Positions 11,766 through 23,289 of a DNA stretch of 64,000 nt are shown piece by piece. Both the position numbers and the translations under genes were made by a program. The DNA lies in the NCBI GenBank assembly GCA_951799445.1, contig OX637296.1, forward strand, positions 1,488,001 through 1,552,000. The letters run 5' to 3'. The notes under the pieces are model-generated. The model saw only the letters and a list, made by a program, of their open reading frames with translations, had not been told where the DNA came from and made no database searches. This stretch comes from Pseudisothecium myosuroides. Lineage: Eukaryota > Streptophyta > Bryopsida > Hypnales > Lembophyllaceae. Every line of letters starts with the position of its first letter. Position 1 is the first letter of the stretch.

Positions 11766-12757
11766 GATGATAGAACAAGATTAACAAAAAGAGGTAGAGA
11801 GCTTCAGATGAAGGACTTTGCAATTTATATGACCATCTATGTGCTAAACCTCATGTCTTTGCACCAATATTTGTAATCATGAAGTTCATTGTGTTTAATG
11901 TGTGCAAAACTAAGTCATATCATATGTATGAGTTGCATCATTAATTTCTCATCTAAACTTCTATACTTGTTTTTGTGAATTGACTGCCAAGTACCACCCT
12001 TGAAGCAATATCTTCTGGCAATGAAAGATTAAAAAAGAATTAATTTGTGTTTTGTGCTTCAAAGCTTCATTTATAAGAAACTGACTCAATTTTGATGCAT
12101 ATTGTATACCGACCTAGCAACCGCCTTCGCCACTATTGAGCCATGGTTTTCATTGTACAAAAGCAATGGAGGTCCAAACATGGAACATTATGTAAGCTAC
12201 CTCAATTGCAACACCACAAATATATTAATTAAAAGCTACCATTTTATATACCAATTATATCTACAAAGGATGACAAGGACAAGATGTATGAGATTTATGC
12301 AATACAAGCTCTTCCAGCTCCTTTACCAACATCAGTCATCAACTAGTTGGCTTACAATCTTACTCACAAAAAACATTACGAAAGGTGAGCGACGTGGTTT
12401 CATTCAAGCATCTACAACACTCTTCAATAATATAGCACTCTACAATCAATTGAAGGTGTTGATAACATAGGTATATTATAATTTGAAGACATAAACATTT
12501 ATAACCTTAGAAGGTGTCTATGATATAGAAACTAGATTCATGGGCTCATAGATTCTGCATTAATGCTTTCAAATTGATGGCTGGTACGTGGTCTTTTTGC
12601 TCATAGTAACAAAGTCTGAAGGACTAAACTGTGGTTAGAAAAGGGATAATGTTTAAAAAAATATTCCCTATATTCCTCTTTTTTTTGCCTTTTTTTTGTC
12701 TTTTTTGATATTTTTTTGTGTTATTGCTGAGTTTAGTTATAAAAAACTATCAACAGA
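11766..12757. other. Spacer with one unrecognised ORF
   Basis: Contains a 122-codon frame at 12,102-12,470 (plus) of AT-rich composition with no domain I know. It could be part of the Tc1 element's flank or chance. I call no gene. Confidence 0.4.
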
Positions 12758-12759
12758 TA

Positions 12760-13236
12760 TTGTAGTGTGACATGGATTTTGTTTTTTTATTAATTCTTTA
12801 ATGCCAAAGTCGAAATTCTATAAAAAATTAAGAGACAAATAATAAAATTTGTCGAAAATAAGTAAGAGCTTTGTCAAAAACTTCACTAATAAAGGGCCTA
12901 TGTTGTAAGGGTTTTGAATTTGTTGCCAATATGTTCATAATGTGAAGAATTAGCGCAACACATGAATCACACCATTTGGCACTCATATTCACAAATCAAA
13001 ATGAACTACTACAGTACCTTAACCATTTCAAATCCTTTCTTTCATGCATGCATGATTCCCTTAAATTTGAAAGAACATGACATTTCAATCACAATGAAGA
13101 AATGACGAATTATGAAATAATTATAAGATTAAAAAACCAAAATCATCATTAATTCATATTAGTGTAAACTAATCATGTTGGTTGAGAAAAATAATTATTT
13201 TGTCATTGCAAAGATGAAATCCATGTCACTCTACGG
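12760..13236 (-). mobile_element. TA-bounded MITE (TGTGACATGG family), copy 1
   Basis: A 477-bp element flanked by TA (12,758-12,759; 13,237-13,238), with ends GTAGTGTGACATGGATTT and the complement of CCGTAGAGTGACATGGATTT. A second, inverted copy lies at 40,761-41,474. TA flanks and inverted ends fit a Tc1/mariner-type non-autonomous element. No ORF is present. Confidence 0.8.
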
Positions 13237-13238
13237 TA

Positions 13239-14290
13239 GTGGTTGATCACTAATAGAGTTAGTGGCAATTCTTTATGGTATTTTGTTTTGTATATATAGT
13301 TGAGGTTTTGCAGAGCTATTTTGAAGTATGATGTTTGATTAGGTAGTGTGAATGATGTAAAAATGTATAGAATGTATTAAGAGACATTTCACAATGTTGG
13401 TAGACATTCTAGAGAAGAGTAGGTATTGAGGAATTACTAACCAAAGCAGAAAAATAATAGACCAAGGTTCCTACTTCATTGGAGTAATCAACTCTTTCAA
13501 TGCAAGGTTTCAGATTTGAAAGTTAGAAATCTCTATCAATGATTATTAATATTGACCTTGTTGATCTACTAAGGAATTATTATCATAGTAAATCTATTTG
13601 GTAAGCTTCCATATGAACAACTAAACAATTTAAAATAGTGATTTAAAATTTAAATAAATAATATAAAAAAACTTGAGTTTGGAGATATAAATGATGTTTT
13701 ATCCATATTCTACATGTTAATGATATAAATGACTTCATCACTCCATTCAAGATTGCAAAACACATTACCTTAGAAAATTGAAAATAAAATCCTTGAAAAA
13801 TAATGTTCTTTGAACAACGGCAAAATAAGGATGGACAAGATTGGGTTACTTTTTGAGTTCAAACCTACCAATACCTATTGAACTATAAAATATTTTCAAA
13901 GCAAAGTCTTTAAAATCTATACTACACAAATGTTAAAGAACTAATACGTGATTTTTTTTTTTAAATGTGATGGATGAAAAAAAGCACTCATGTGTGCTTG
14001 GAATGTATTTGCGTTCATTTGTTGTTCAAGCCTAGTCTTTCAGGGATTAAGTTACAAATTGATGGCCAAACCCCCATAATCTCTTTCTTGGAAAACTTCT
14101 TATGCATCACCAACAAAAAAATTGAAAAATTTGAGTTCATACTTGGAATTCAAATTAGTTTGGACGGAGAAGTCAAGAAATACAAAATTAACCGATCCGA
14201 AAATAGAGGCCAAATATTAAGTCTGTCCCCCGGCAATGAGCCAGTGGGTCAGTTCTACCTGGCCCGAACTGAAGGAGACCGACCAAAGAA
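13239..14290. other. Spacer upstream of NHP2
   Basis: AT-rich to about 14,180, then a shift to higher GC approaching the NHP2 promoter. The frame at 13,974-14,294 has no recognisable domain. Confidence 0.5.
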
Positions 14291-14515
14291 TTAGGGCACG
14301 GAGAGCACAACCCTAACTCCGGCTGACGATCTCTCATAAGTGGAGGTGGGCTGCTCACTAGGGAGAGCTCGCGGTTGCCGCTGCGATTACTAGCTTCAGG
14401 GTTCAAGTTAGTCCCTCGCCACATTAGCCTATGTTCCGCTGTTGGGCCTCTGCTTCCTTCTTCTGCCTCTCCTGAATTCCCTTCGCGCTTCCCGTTCCGA
14501 CGCCCTCTTGCCTCC
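14291..14515 (+). promoter_or_regulatory. NHP2 promoter/5' leader with telo-box and site II motif
   Basis: Upstream of the NHP2 start there is AACCCTAA at 14,309-14,316 (telo-box core) and TGGGCC at 14,443-14,448 (site II core). In plants this pair is typical of promoters of ribosomal protein and ribosome-biogenesis genes, which agrees with the gene call. The transcription start is not determined. Confidence 0.6.
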
Positions 14516-15925
14516 ATGGCGAGTGATGGCGAAGACGATCGCCATGACAAGGAGAAGGATCGACGCAAACGTCTGGCTGTCTCTCCCATAGCCAAGCCTC
14601 TCGCCGGCAAAAAGCTCACCAAGAAGACTCTCAAGGTCGTCAAGAAAGGTGTGTAGTCCTTCTCGCCCCCCTGCCCATTGTCCCCTTCATCCGACAGCTT
14701 TTTGTGTTCCTCGCAATTGAGTGTTTCCGACTTCACGCTCCATATCTTATCTTCTCTCTGTGAGTTGGCATGGGTATTTTTGTTTCCGGGACTTGAATCC
14801 TTTCAAAGAGGTATCCCGGCCAACTTTCCCGAATCTGTCCTTCGGAATTGCCGTGTAACCCATTGGTTGCTCTGCAAGTTGAGGACTCGTCTTGTTTAAG
14901 CCTTCCTAGCGACGCTTCAACAGAGTGCCTCTGGCATTGTGGTAATTTGTTTGTTCGACTTCATGCAGCTGCTTCATCAAAGCAGTTGAAACGGGGAGTT
15001 AAGGAAGTTGTGAAGGCAATCAGGAAAGGACAGAAAGGGTAAATGCATTTTCCTTTAATCGTTGCTCAAGTTTTAGATATGATATAAGGGTATGTACCGG
15101 TATCCGTGCTTGTGGGTATGCCTCTGGTGCTTTTCTCTTCCAACATGTGCGCTTGTGAAGGACTTTAAAAATGATGAAAGTAGTTGCTTAGATATTTTTT
15201 GCTGACCTATTACTACTTCTTTTAGTTCTTATGTTGATCATTTCTTGCAGGCTGGTTATCATAGCGGGGGATATTTCACCAATTGATGTGATAACACATG
15301 TTCCTATCTTGTGTGAAGATGCCAATATTCCCTACCTCTATGTGCCATCTAAGGAGGTGATTTTCTGTCTGTTCCTACTTTCCCAAAGTCTGTTTACTAC
15401 GAATTTATGATAGTGCCGTTGCTTGATCTTCTGTTAATCATAAGAGACATCATGTACTGCCTGTAGCATAATTTCGTTGATTCCCATTACGAGTTGATTT
15501 ATCAATTATATCCTAGTTTGCGAAGATCCATTTGCATCTTCCTAGATGCCTAGCAGTCATCTTTACTTCGTGGATGTTGGAATCATCGAAAATTCTGCGA
15601 GCTCGTCGATTATCGAGCAGTAGTAGATAGGAAGAATGTGTCCCACAAAGATTACGTTTACATTACGACCCAAGAATATAAATCAATGAAAATTTGTACT
15701 GACACCCAGTACTTTGTCATATGTCCTGCTAAACGTTTCTAGTCCAACTTTTATATGCAGGATTTGGGTGGAGCTGGTTCTACGAAAAGGCCTACTAGCT
15801 GTTTGCTAGTGTTACCAGTTCCTCCCAAAGGTGGAGTTAGTGAAGAGGATAGTGCTAAGTTCAAAGTAAGTCTTGATGAGGTAGTGAAAGAAGTGAGGAT
15901 CTTGTCACAGGCCATTTATGGGTGA
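14516..15925 (+). CDS. NHP2: H/ACA snoRNP protein NHP2 (L7Ae family)
   Basis: Four exons: 14,516-14,648, 14,969-15,038, 15,251-15,356 and 15,761-15,925. All introns are GT-AG; together they encode 157 aa. After a basic N-terminus (residues 1-44, rich in Lys/Arg) comes an L7Ae/S12e/Gadd45 RNA-binding domain at about 45-150. It contains KQLKRGVKEVVKAIRKG, IIAGDISPIDVITHVPILCE, YLYVPSKEDLG and TKRPTSCLLV. NHP2 is one of the four core proteins of H/ACA small nucleolar RNPs, which guide rRNA pseudouridylation in the nucleolus; it binds kink-turn-like RNA. Length and domain layout match plant and yeast NHP2. The ATG at 14,516 is the first in frame and gives the usual N-terminus. The related paralogues NHPX/SNU13 and ribosomal eL8 differ in the N-terminal extension. 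The phases of all junctions agree. Confidence 0.95.
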
Positions 15926-16288
15926 CCGGATTTAGTTAGGTTTTGTTTATTTCGTTTTTTCTGCTTTTAGGGTTTTAAATGTAGCGAGCTGTCTGGATGA
16001 GGGACGCTGAAGTGGTTTGTAGGCCTGCGTGATGCAAAATTCTTCCGCTGGTTGGCTGTGTAAATTGAAAGGGGTTGATTAGAAGTGATTCCTTGAACTT
16101 TGTCATGGCTTCCCAATTTTATCGTACACAACGTGGAAATACCTAATTGCAACACTTTTTCTGGACTTACTATTTCAATGGTTGAACAATCACAAACTGA
16201 AATGGTTTTGTAATTTTCTGACGCTTTGGTAATATTCTACTAATTTTGAAAGTTCATGGGTTGTGTACCTTATACACAACACTAAAAG
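15926..16288 (+). other. NHP2 3' flank
   Basis: Likely 3' UTR and downstream sequence, T-rich just after the stop. No polyadenylation site can be fixed. It ends at the TTAA of the next MITE. Confidence 0.5.
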
Positions 16289-16292
16289 TTAA

Positions 16293-16700
16293 GGTAGAAG
16301 GTTCAAGAACAGTTCGGGCATTAAGAATGGCCCCTATAAACGGCTGTGAAATGGACATGAGTTGGTTCTGAAATGGACTACTATAGTCATTGAATGAACC
16401 AAGGAAAAAAGACTTATTAATTGCAAGAGTCAATCACTCTCTTTGCTTTCCCCATTTTTATTTAGAATTGCAAGTGAACCATTTATGAAAGACCTAGGGT
16501 CACAAATAGGGACCTATGACCCAACTTGTTTGAAAATTCATAAGTAATTCAAAAATGCTCAGAAAAATACAAAATGACGTGGGTTAGATTCCTCATCAAC
16601 TTCTCCATGTCTGAAAAATGAGCTAAAAATATTACCATCCAAGGAAATACATGAAAAAGGCGGACCAGCCCTTAAATGGTCGGTTTATGAGCCTTCTACC
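16293..16700 (+). mobile_element. TTAA-bounded MITE family 2 (GGTAG ends), copy 1
   Basis: A 408-bp element between TTAA at 16,289-16,292 and 16,701-16,704, with ends GGTAGAAGGTTC and GAGCCTTCTACC. An inverted relative of nearly equal size is at 20,350-20,755; shared internal words include ATGAGCTAAAAAT. No ORF is present. Confidence 0.75.
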
Positions 16701-16704
16701 TTAA

Positions 16705-17159
16705 CTGCTCGTGATCTGTGACTCTTGAGAATGGAAGGTGTTGCAATTTCTGAATTTTAGAATATTTAGAAAACTTTAGATATTTTAGAATCATTTTTTT
16801 TTCAAACTTGCGATGTCCGACTGAATATCACCACTTGGGCTTCAACCATACGGTGCAGGAATCTATCATCTTAACCTTACAAGGTTGCAGGGTTCAACAG
16901 TTCATTTCCAGATAGAGAAACGGATGATTTTTACGAATGACCAAACGTCTTGTCAGTACCTACGCACGGAACCCATATCTGAGAGAAGATTAGGATTCAG
17001 TGTAACGGCAAACCCACATAAGTTAAACTGTGAACGGAGATGGCAGTGCAGCCTGGAGGCCAGGAAGAGGAAAACTTGGGGGGAGAATGAAGAATTGGGG
17101 ACCAAGCCGCCATCCCGGGTCGTGCTGCGCTGCGCCAGGCACTTTCCAAGGGCGAGACG
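16705..17159. other. Spacer, no gene seen
   Basis: Mixed-composition spacer. The frame at 16,885-17,250 runs into the next MITE and has no domain. Confidence 0.45.
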
Positions 17160-17416
17160 TTATAGTTGTGCAACGAACCTCCTGCGGAGGCCGTTTTGCC
17201 CCCCCCCCGTTTTACCCCTGGGGATAATGCAGGAACTTTTTATTTGCTAGGCATGATAAAATTTGCAAATTCTGAGTTCATATTTGCAATTAGAGGCCCC
17301 AAATTTGCTAGGAGAGGTCTACAATATACCCTAAAGACGGCACCAAAATAGGGGGTCTTTTTTTTTACATTGACCCTTGGCTTTACCTCCACAAGAGGCT
17401 CGTTGCACAACTATAA
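17160..17416. mobile_element. MITE with 22-bp TIRs (TTATAGTTGTGCAACG)
   Basis: A 257-bp element whose ends are inverted repeats of 22 bp with one mismatch (TTATAGTTGTGCAACGA then A/G then CCTC). The interior includes a C-run and a ~100-bp module that recurs near 19,884 and, inverted, near 54,124-54,225. The target duplication is unclear. Confidence 0.75.
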
Positions 17417-17425
17417 GCTCAATTG

Positions 17426-18911
17426 TTAAGTACCCCCCTCAAGAGCTTTTAGGGGGTACTCGTCAGTGTTTTTTTTTCTGGTGACAAAACGCTAGGTTGT
17501 CAGGCTTGTAAGCCACTGCGCCTGGCTCCCTCCCAAAATTCACCTTTGGTAGGAGGGCACGCAAGGCTTTACTGTAGAGTTTGTCGCCAGAAAAAAACCC
17601 ACTGGTACTCGTGGCAGTGGGCCCTGGGGGTGGCTGCTCTGCCTGAGTTGCCCTGCCCAGGCACCTCCTCCCAGGCCACACCTCCCATGCCTCCCTCTTC
17701 CTCCCGCCCACTCTGTTGCACTTGATCAGAGCGCAAGGTTTTTGAGCGCAGGGTTTTTGAGCACAAATTTGTTGCAGACTAAATATTAGTTGCAGGTTAT
17801 CAATTTCTCAAAGTCCACAAATTTTTTGCAACCTAGATACTCCTCCCAAAGTACTTGTTTTTTAACTCAGTTTTTTTATGCAAATAGGATGCAAACTTCT
17901 CCCAAACCACCTGCGTGATGACTTCAAAGACAAATTTTGAATCAAACCTGCCTGTATTGATAATAGCTAGTTCCACACATTCTAGATCAAACAAGTTCAA
18001 CAAACTTCGTTGAACTCTAATCTCTACCCCAAGAGTAGAGTTTCTAGTTCTATGAACTTCATTCAACTTGTTGAAATGACAAGTGTGAAACTGCTGACAG
18101 CTTAGTATTGATGAAGAAATGAAGAACTAAATTGCACTAATCTAAAGTGGTGGTTAGAGGTGATTATTCATTCAACAAATGATTTCTGCTTTCAATCTCA
18201 AACTTTTGGTTTTGAATTTGTCCGGTAAATTCCAAGTCCATAACGATGGTTGGCTCACATCTTCATGCACATTGTGTGCATGGTGATTTGTGGCTTTGCA
18301 TCTGTCTTGTAGTACCTAAATATACATGTATATTAGATAGTTGCTCAAACACTAGCTTTTGTTTCAAACAACCAAGGAAGCCGAATCAGCATCTTGAGGT
18401 TGTTTTTATTGGTGTTTGTTCTCATCTTGTTTCAGCAGGACGTTTGCACTTGTAGCCGATCAATCCTTTCATCATTGAACTAACAAAATATTGCTCAAGA
18501 TCATAATTAGAAAAAAATGTCAAGACTCTAAAAACTTCTAAAACTTGCACTTTTTGGATGAACCAAAGGCTTTCAAATGAGGTCACAATCCTCCTTTTGA
18601 GACACAACAAACATGTCACTATGAAATTGGCATCAATAGCACTAGCTTCTGTTGTGTACTGATCAAGTGAAGTGATGATTGTTGGAATGCAGGAAAAAAA
18701 TTGGAAAACATGGTGCAAGTTGCGAGTGGGAGACGGAGTGGGCGGGAGTCAAAGTGCGACAGAGTGGGCAGTGCGGGCGGGAGGAGGGAGGGACGGGAAG
18801 ACGGGTGGTGAGCTAGGAGGAGGTGCCTGGGCATGGTAGCCCGGGCAGAGCAACCACCCCCAAGGCACACTGCCACAAGTACCCCCCAAAAGCTCGTGGG
18901 GGAGTACTTAA
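17426..18911. mobile_element. TTAA-bounded element family 3 (GTACCCCC ends)
   Basis: About 1.49 kb, bounded by TTAAGTACCCCCC at the left and GGGGGAGTACTTAA at the right. The left subterminal region (17,613-17,730) and right subterminal region (18,720-18,880) are GC-rich and inverted copies of each other; for example GGCACCTCCTCC is mirrored by GGAGGAGGTGCC. The AT-rich interior holds no convincing transposase. A hAT MITE interrupts the left arm. Small frames here are not genes. Confidence 0.75.
17464..17604. mobile_element. hAT-type MITE with 8-bp target duplication
   Basis: A 141-bp element starting CAGTGTTTTTTTTTCTGG and ending CCAGAAAAAAACCCACTG. It is flanked by a perfect 8-bp duplication GTACTCGT (17,456-17,463 and 17,605-17,612). 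CA-G ends with 8-bp duplications are diagnostic of the hAT superfamily. It sits inside the left arm of the 17,426-18,911 element. Confidence 0.92.
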
Positions 18912-20345
18912 CGTCTCGCCATCCACAGATCCTCCTCCTTGTTTTTCAAAAATGTAGCCATGAAACTATGAAAGCTTCCATGGAATGTTGAGTGTGGATC
19001 CTCATTCTATAAGGGAGAGTGGAAGATCAGCCCAATTCTGTTCGCTTCCCAATTCCATAAGTAGACTAGTCCAATTCAATCACCCCACTTTGGACCCAAT
19101 TTTATCCAAAATTTGTTCAAATCCGTTCTTTTTATGATAAAATCAGAGTATTTTATGACAACAAGGGGTAAGGTAAGAGCACCCATTACCCTCCACGTAT
19201 CAGAACCCGTTCCCTTTGATTGCCCCCCAATCTATCCATGAGGTGGCCAAACTCCATCCATCAAGTCATTTTGTGGCCGTTGGATTCTTTGTGATTTGTA
19301 TTTGGAAATGGGGTCACTAAGCATTGTTTGAGGGTGCTTTTCCTTTTTGCACTTTGACCAAGATTTCTAAAGGAATTTTTTAGAATTCAAAAGGTTTTTT
19401 TGGAGGGATCTTACACTCTCCCACTTACCTTATCTTTTGTCAATTTGTTTTTGACATTGGCTTCATAGTCTGCTTCCCATGGTTTAAACGGATGGTTACG
19501 GGTGCTCCCACTTTAATGTGTCACTCCATTAATGGCGAATACTTAGTACTTGACTTGGTTGTTATGAATTGTTTATAGGATGTTTATGACTATAGTTTAT
19601 GGGCGGTTTTGTAATTTCAGGGCAGACAACTTCAAAAATTCACAGAAATTACAAATTTAATCAAAAAATTATAATTCCACTTGGGTTTGATTTGTGAAAC
19701 ATGCACGTACCTTTGAAAAATATGTGCCCCTTTTGAAGTTGGCTCCAACATATTCAGATTGTAAATGAAGGTGGTAATAGGCTTATCTACCTTAAAGTGT
19801 ATCATGTTGCAATCTATGCAATGCCAGATGCTAAATCCATCCGACAAAGTGGGCTTGAAAGAGTGAATTTACTCTTTGGAAAAATGAAGGAATTTTTTAT
19901 TTGCCACACGTCATAATAATTGCAAATTTTGAATTCATATTAGCAATCAAAGGCCTCTAACTACTAGCTAGGAGAAGTGAAGAACACATAAATAATACAT
20001 CACAACATGGTTTTTTTCTTACAATTATTGTGTAGAACACAAAATTTACCGTAGAGGGGCCGATTTTGTAGGATGGGTTGAGTGTCCTACCTGTGCAATT
20101 TGGTGTGATATTGTTACAACAACGGAAGAACATGTCAATCAATGGGGATTGGAGAGTAATTTTATGCTTAACGTATTCTAATTTTTTTTTTGATTTACTG
20201 CATTAAAAAGAGACCAAATAACAACAACCAAGCCAAAGCAGATGGACAAGAAGAGCCACAAAACACCGGCCCATGGAAAGAACCAAAAACGTATTCTAAT
20301 CAGCATACATTCAAGAATACCAGTTTTGAACACAGATGACAACAG
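18912..20345. other. Spacer with a MITE candidate and a shared module
   Basis: No gene seen. At about 19,174-19,515 the ends GAGCACCCATTACC and GGTTACGGGTGCTC form an imperfect inverted repeat, a weak MITE candidate. At 19,884-19,985 there is a diverged copy of a ~100-bp module also found near 17,225 and 54,124. Confidence 0.45.
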
Positions 20346-20349
20346 ATAA

Positions 20350-20755
20350 GGTAGTCTGCTCTGAAAGCAATTATTTAAGGACTAGTCTACGTTTCTCATA
20401 GGATTTCGTGGACAAAAATATTTTTAGCTCATTTTTCAAAGAAAGAAAAATAGATGTGGAACTTAACGCAAGGATTTCATATTTTTCTAAGTTTTTTTGA
20501 ATTAGTTATGATTTTTTAAAGATTTAGGGCATAGGCACCTATTCATGATTGTAGGTCTGTCAAAATCCGCCCACCTACCACTTGTAAAGAGATTTGAGGA
20601 AATCAAAGCAAATGATTGGCTCTTATAATAATTAACAAATTTTCCTTGATAAAATCAATGGTTAAAGAGGTCCATTTAAGAACCACCTCATGTTCATTCA
20701 ACACTTAATGATAGGAATGGTTTATCAAGGCCAGTTGCTTTTAGAACAGACTACC
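20350..20755 (-). mobile_element. TTAA-bounded MITE family 2, copy 2
   Basis: A 406-bp element with ends GGTAGTCTG and CAGACTACC, inverted relative to the copy at 16,293. The left flank reads ATAA (a decayed TTAA); the right flank is TTAA at 20,756-20,759. That same TTAA is also the left flank of the next element. Confidence 0.75.
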
Positions 20756-20759
20756 TTAA

Positions 20760-21718
20760 CCCCTAAATGTATTTGACTATGTTTTCACCAAAACTCTCCA
20801 AAATTGTCATTTTTAGTACAAGTACCAAATTTACAAACAAAACATTTTTGGGCACATGTAACCGTAGGATCTTGTAGTATGCTAGTTTGAAAAGATGTGG
20901 AAAAAATTTCAAAAATTATCACCATATAGATTGCAAGATATTAGAGTTTGAATTGACAAAAGTCCTTTTTTTGGCCCTACAAAAAATTGGGCAGCTTCAC
21001 TTCACAAGGTTGCATTTGTATAAAAAAATGTCCAAAATGGTGGTTACTCTTTGGATTCATTCTTCAATGCAAGTTGGCTACATGCTTGAAATTTTTTAGA
21101 TCATTTGGAATTATAGAACATATAGAAAAAAACAATAAGTAGAAAGAAGTAGATAATGATTCAAAACACTAAATTGTTAAGAATTTAGTTATGGAATTGA
21201 AAAATGTCAATTTCAATGGTTGTAATGTTGTAATAAACAATCTACAACCAATGTTTTTATTTTTGTTCAAAAATATTGAAAATTGAGTTAAATAAAGGAC
21301 TTCGAAGTTTATTTTAGAACAGAGTTTTTTATAACTATCCGCAAACTAAAATTCCTCATAACTTTTATCTTATTAATCAAAATGAAATGATCAAAGCTTT
21401 CCACATACATATAAATTTAGAAAATCAATTTCAAACAGCAAAGCCTGCTCTGCGCGGGACAGTTCAATATTATAATTTAGAAAATATTATAAAAACATTA
21501 TTATTAAAATAAATACAAAATTCTCAAATTCTCAAATTTGATGTGGCCGAAAATTATCCTCGTCGGCTTGATTTATTATTTAAGTATTGTTTTAATATTT
21601 TTAATATTTTTTATTATATATTTTTTAATTTTTTAATATTTTTTTATTGTGGCCATTATTCATCATTGATGATGAATAGTGACCATTGTCCCTCAAAGGA
21701 ACTGTGAGTTCAAAGGGG
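20760..21718 (-). mobile_element. TTAA-type MITE family 1, diverged copy E
   Basis: Starts CCCCTAAATG directly after TTAA. It contains family-specific words such as ACCGTAGGATCTT and AGATTGCAAGATATT in the right order, and ends near AAAGGGG at 21,715-21,718 without TTAA. It is about 959 bp long, older and more diverged than copies A-D. Confidence 0.7.
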
Positions 21719-22282
21719 AACTCACAACCCTTTGCAAAGGGAAGGAGCCCTCCCAAGGGCTGATTTTTTTTTTAATGAGTGTAAGTTGTTGACAACTTCA
21801 CACCATGCAGGGCATTCCAACTACAGAGTACATTGTTGGCTTGTATGGGCACAAAGTGAGACCCTCACACTTAAATTGTTGAGTCATGACATGGCATATT
21901 GGGAGCTGTGGCAGCATCACAGAAGCATAACTATTTGCTTCTATTTGCTTGGTTTGATAGTGATAACTTAGTCACTATGAATGCACAGATGCTGTGTAAT
22001 TAGCACTACTAGTGTCAGTGCTTAACTGAGCAGCACTACATGCACAGCCACACTGGGCTTTTCATGCTAACATAGTTGTGCGTGAATATGATGCCCAGTT
22101 CAAAGTCCTTCAACTCATGATGAATGGGCTTACAAAATTATAATGAACTGGGTATTGAACGAATTCTGAGTGCAACCTGGTTTTGAATGAAAATGTCTGC
22201 AGTCATGAATTGAATCACTTGCCTTGAGTATGCATGAGTAATATGTGAAGGGTAACGACCGAGTGGGGAGGTCGTTGCCCGG

Positions 22283-22451
22283 CGTAAAGACCCGGCAGCG
22301 TCAATGTGGAAAGAAATGAACTGATAAAAATAAAATAAATCTTTTTGAGCGGAAGTTTTGAGCGGAATTTGAGTGGAAGTTTTTTGAGGTTTGACACGCT
22401 GTGTAAGGCGCCATTCGGTCCTTCACCAAAGTCGCTGCCAGGTCTTTACGT
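22283..22451. repeat. Long-range stem: 18-bp inverted repeat
   Basis: CGTAAAGACCCGGCAGCG at 22,283-22,300 pairs with CGCTGCCAGGTCTTTACG at 22,434-22,451 with one mismatch. The enclosed ~130 bases repeat the word GAGCGGAA/GAGTGGAA. It could be a MITE core or a structured transcript; the sequence does not decide. Confidence 0.7.
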
Positions 22452-23001
22452 GGTCGGATGTAGTATGGTTCTGAAGTGCCACCCTTTTCACGAAGATGAA
22501 GTGACCATCTTCCATTTCTGTAAAACTTCTGAATCATGCAGTCTAGAGTATAAGAATATAGTCTAATTCTAAACACAGTGTTGGTTTACTTTCAAGGTGG
22601 ACAGGTCAAAGGAGGGTTACCATATATGGCTACCTGATTTGATCTCTTTGGGTTGTAAAGAACCACTCCCTGCTTTTGGTGCATAGAGTCCAAGGCTCGC
22701 TTGCAGCTATAGATGTCCCCTGCCATCAACAAATTCATCCAATCTCATGATTGAGAGAAGCAATTGCAGATTTGGAGCCATCATACTAGGGAGCCCTCAT
22801 GCCTGGAACTTATTGAAGAGATGGGAGTAGAAGGAGATGAGTGGATAACCAAGAACCCTTCACCCAACTCCTTGAAAAATCTTGTACTTGTCCAAGGGGG
22901 TTGAGAAAGGCTTCCCCAAACTTGCTTAACCTCATTACTATGACTCCGACCCCCTATTGATGAGGAAAGTGAACATCCACTTTTATTATTGACAACTTTG
23001 C

Positions 23002-23121
23002 AATGGATGGTTATCCTATTGCTAAACCTACATTGTCACTAACATTGATTAGATCAATGGACAATTATCACTAGTGTTGACTTAGACTAATGGATGGTTA
23101 TCCTATTGCTAAACCTACATT
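23002..23121 (+). repeat. 33-bp direct repeat, 87-bp spacing
   Basis: The same 33 bases, beginning AATGGATGGTTATCC, occur at 23,002-23,034 and 23,089-23,121, with a degenerate third version (AATGGACAATTATCA) between them. Confidence 0.85.
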
Positions 23122-23289
23122 AGGCATACAACTAGGCACATTAGTTGTTTAGAATAGTTTCTATTATTTGGCTATTCGGAGAAGTATTCAAATCAATTTG
23201 TTGCAAACACTATTGGAATGTCATATGAAATATGATTTTTCAAATTTCAACTAAATAGGATTCTAAAATTGTGGCCTAATTTTTATGTA

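Larger units (their letters stand above)
21719..23289. other. Spacer with short repeats, no gene seen
   Basis: Holds an isolated 18-bp inverted repeat pair at 22,283-22,451 and a 33-bp direct repeat at 23,002-23,121 (separate entries). Around 22,600-22,930 the composition looks like decayed coding DNA, but no frame is open and no domain is recognised. Confidence 0.45.

Noticed and set aside
12102..12470. 122-codon plus-strand ORF
   Set aside because: No recognisable motif, no supporting exon structure; could be chance in AT-rich DNA.
22600..22930. Possible decayed gene suggested by composition
   Set aside because: No open frame of useful length and no motif in any frame; too weak to annotate.
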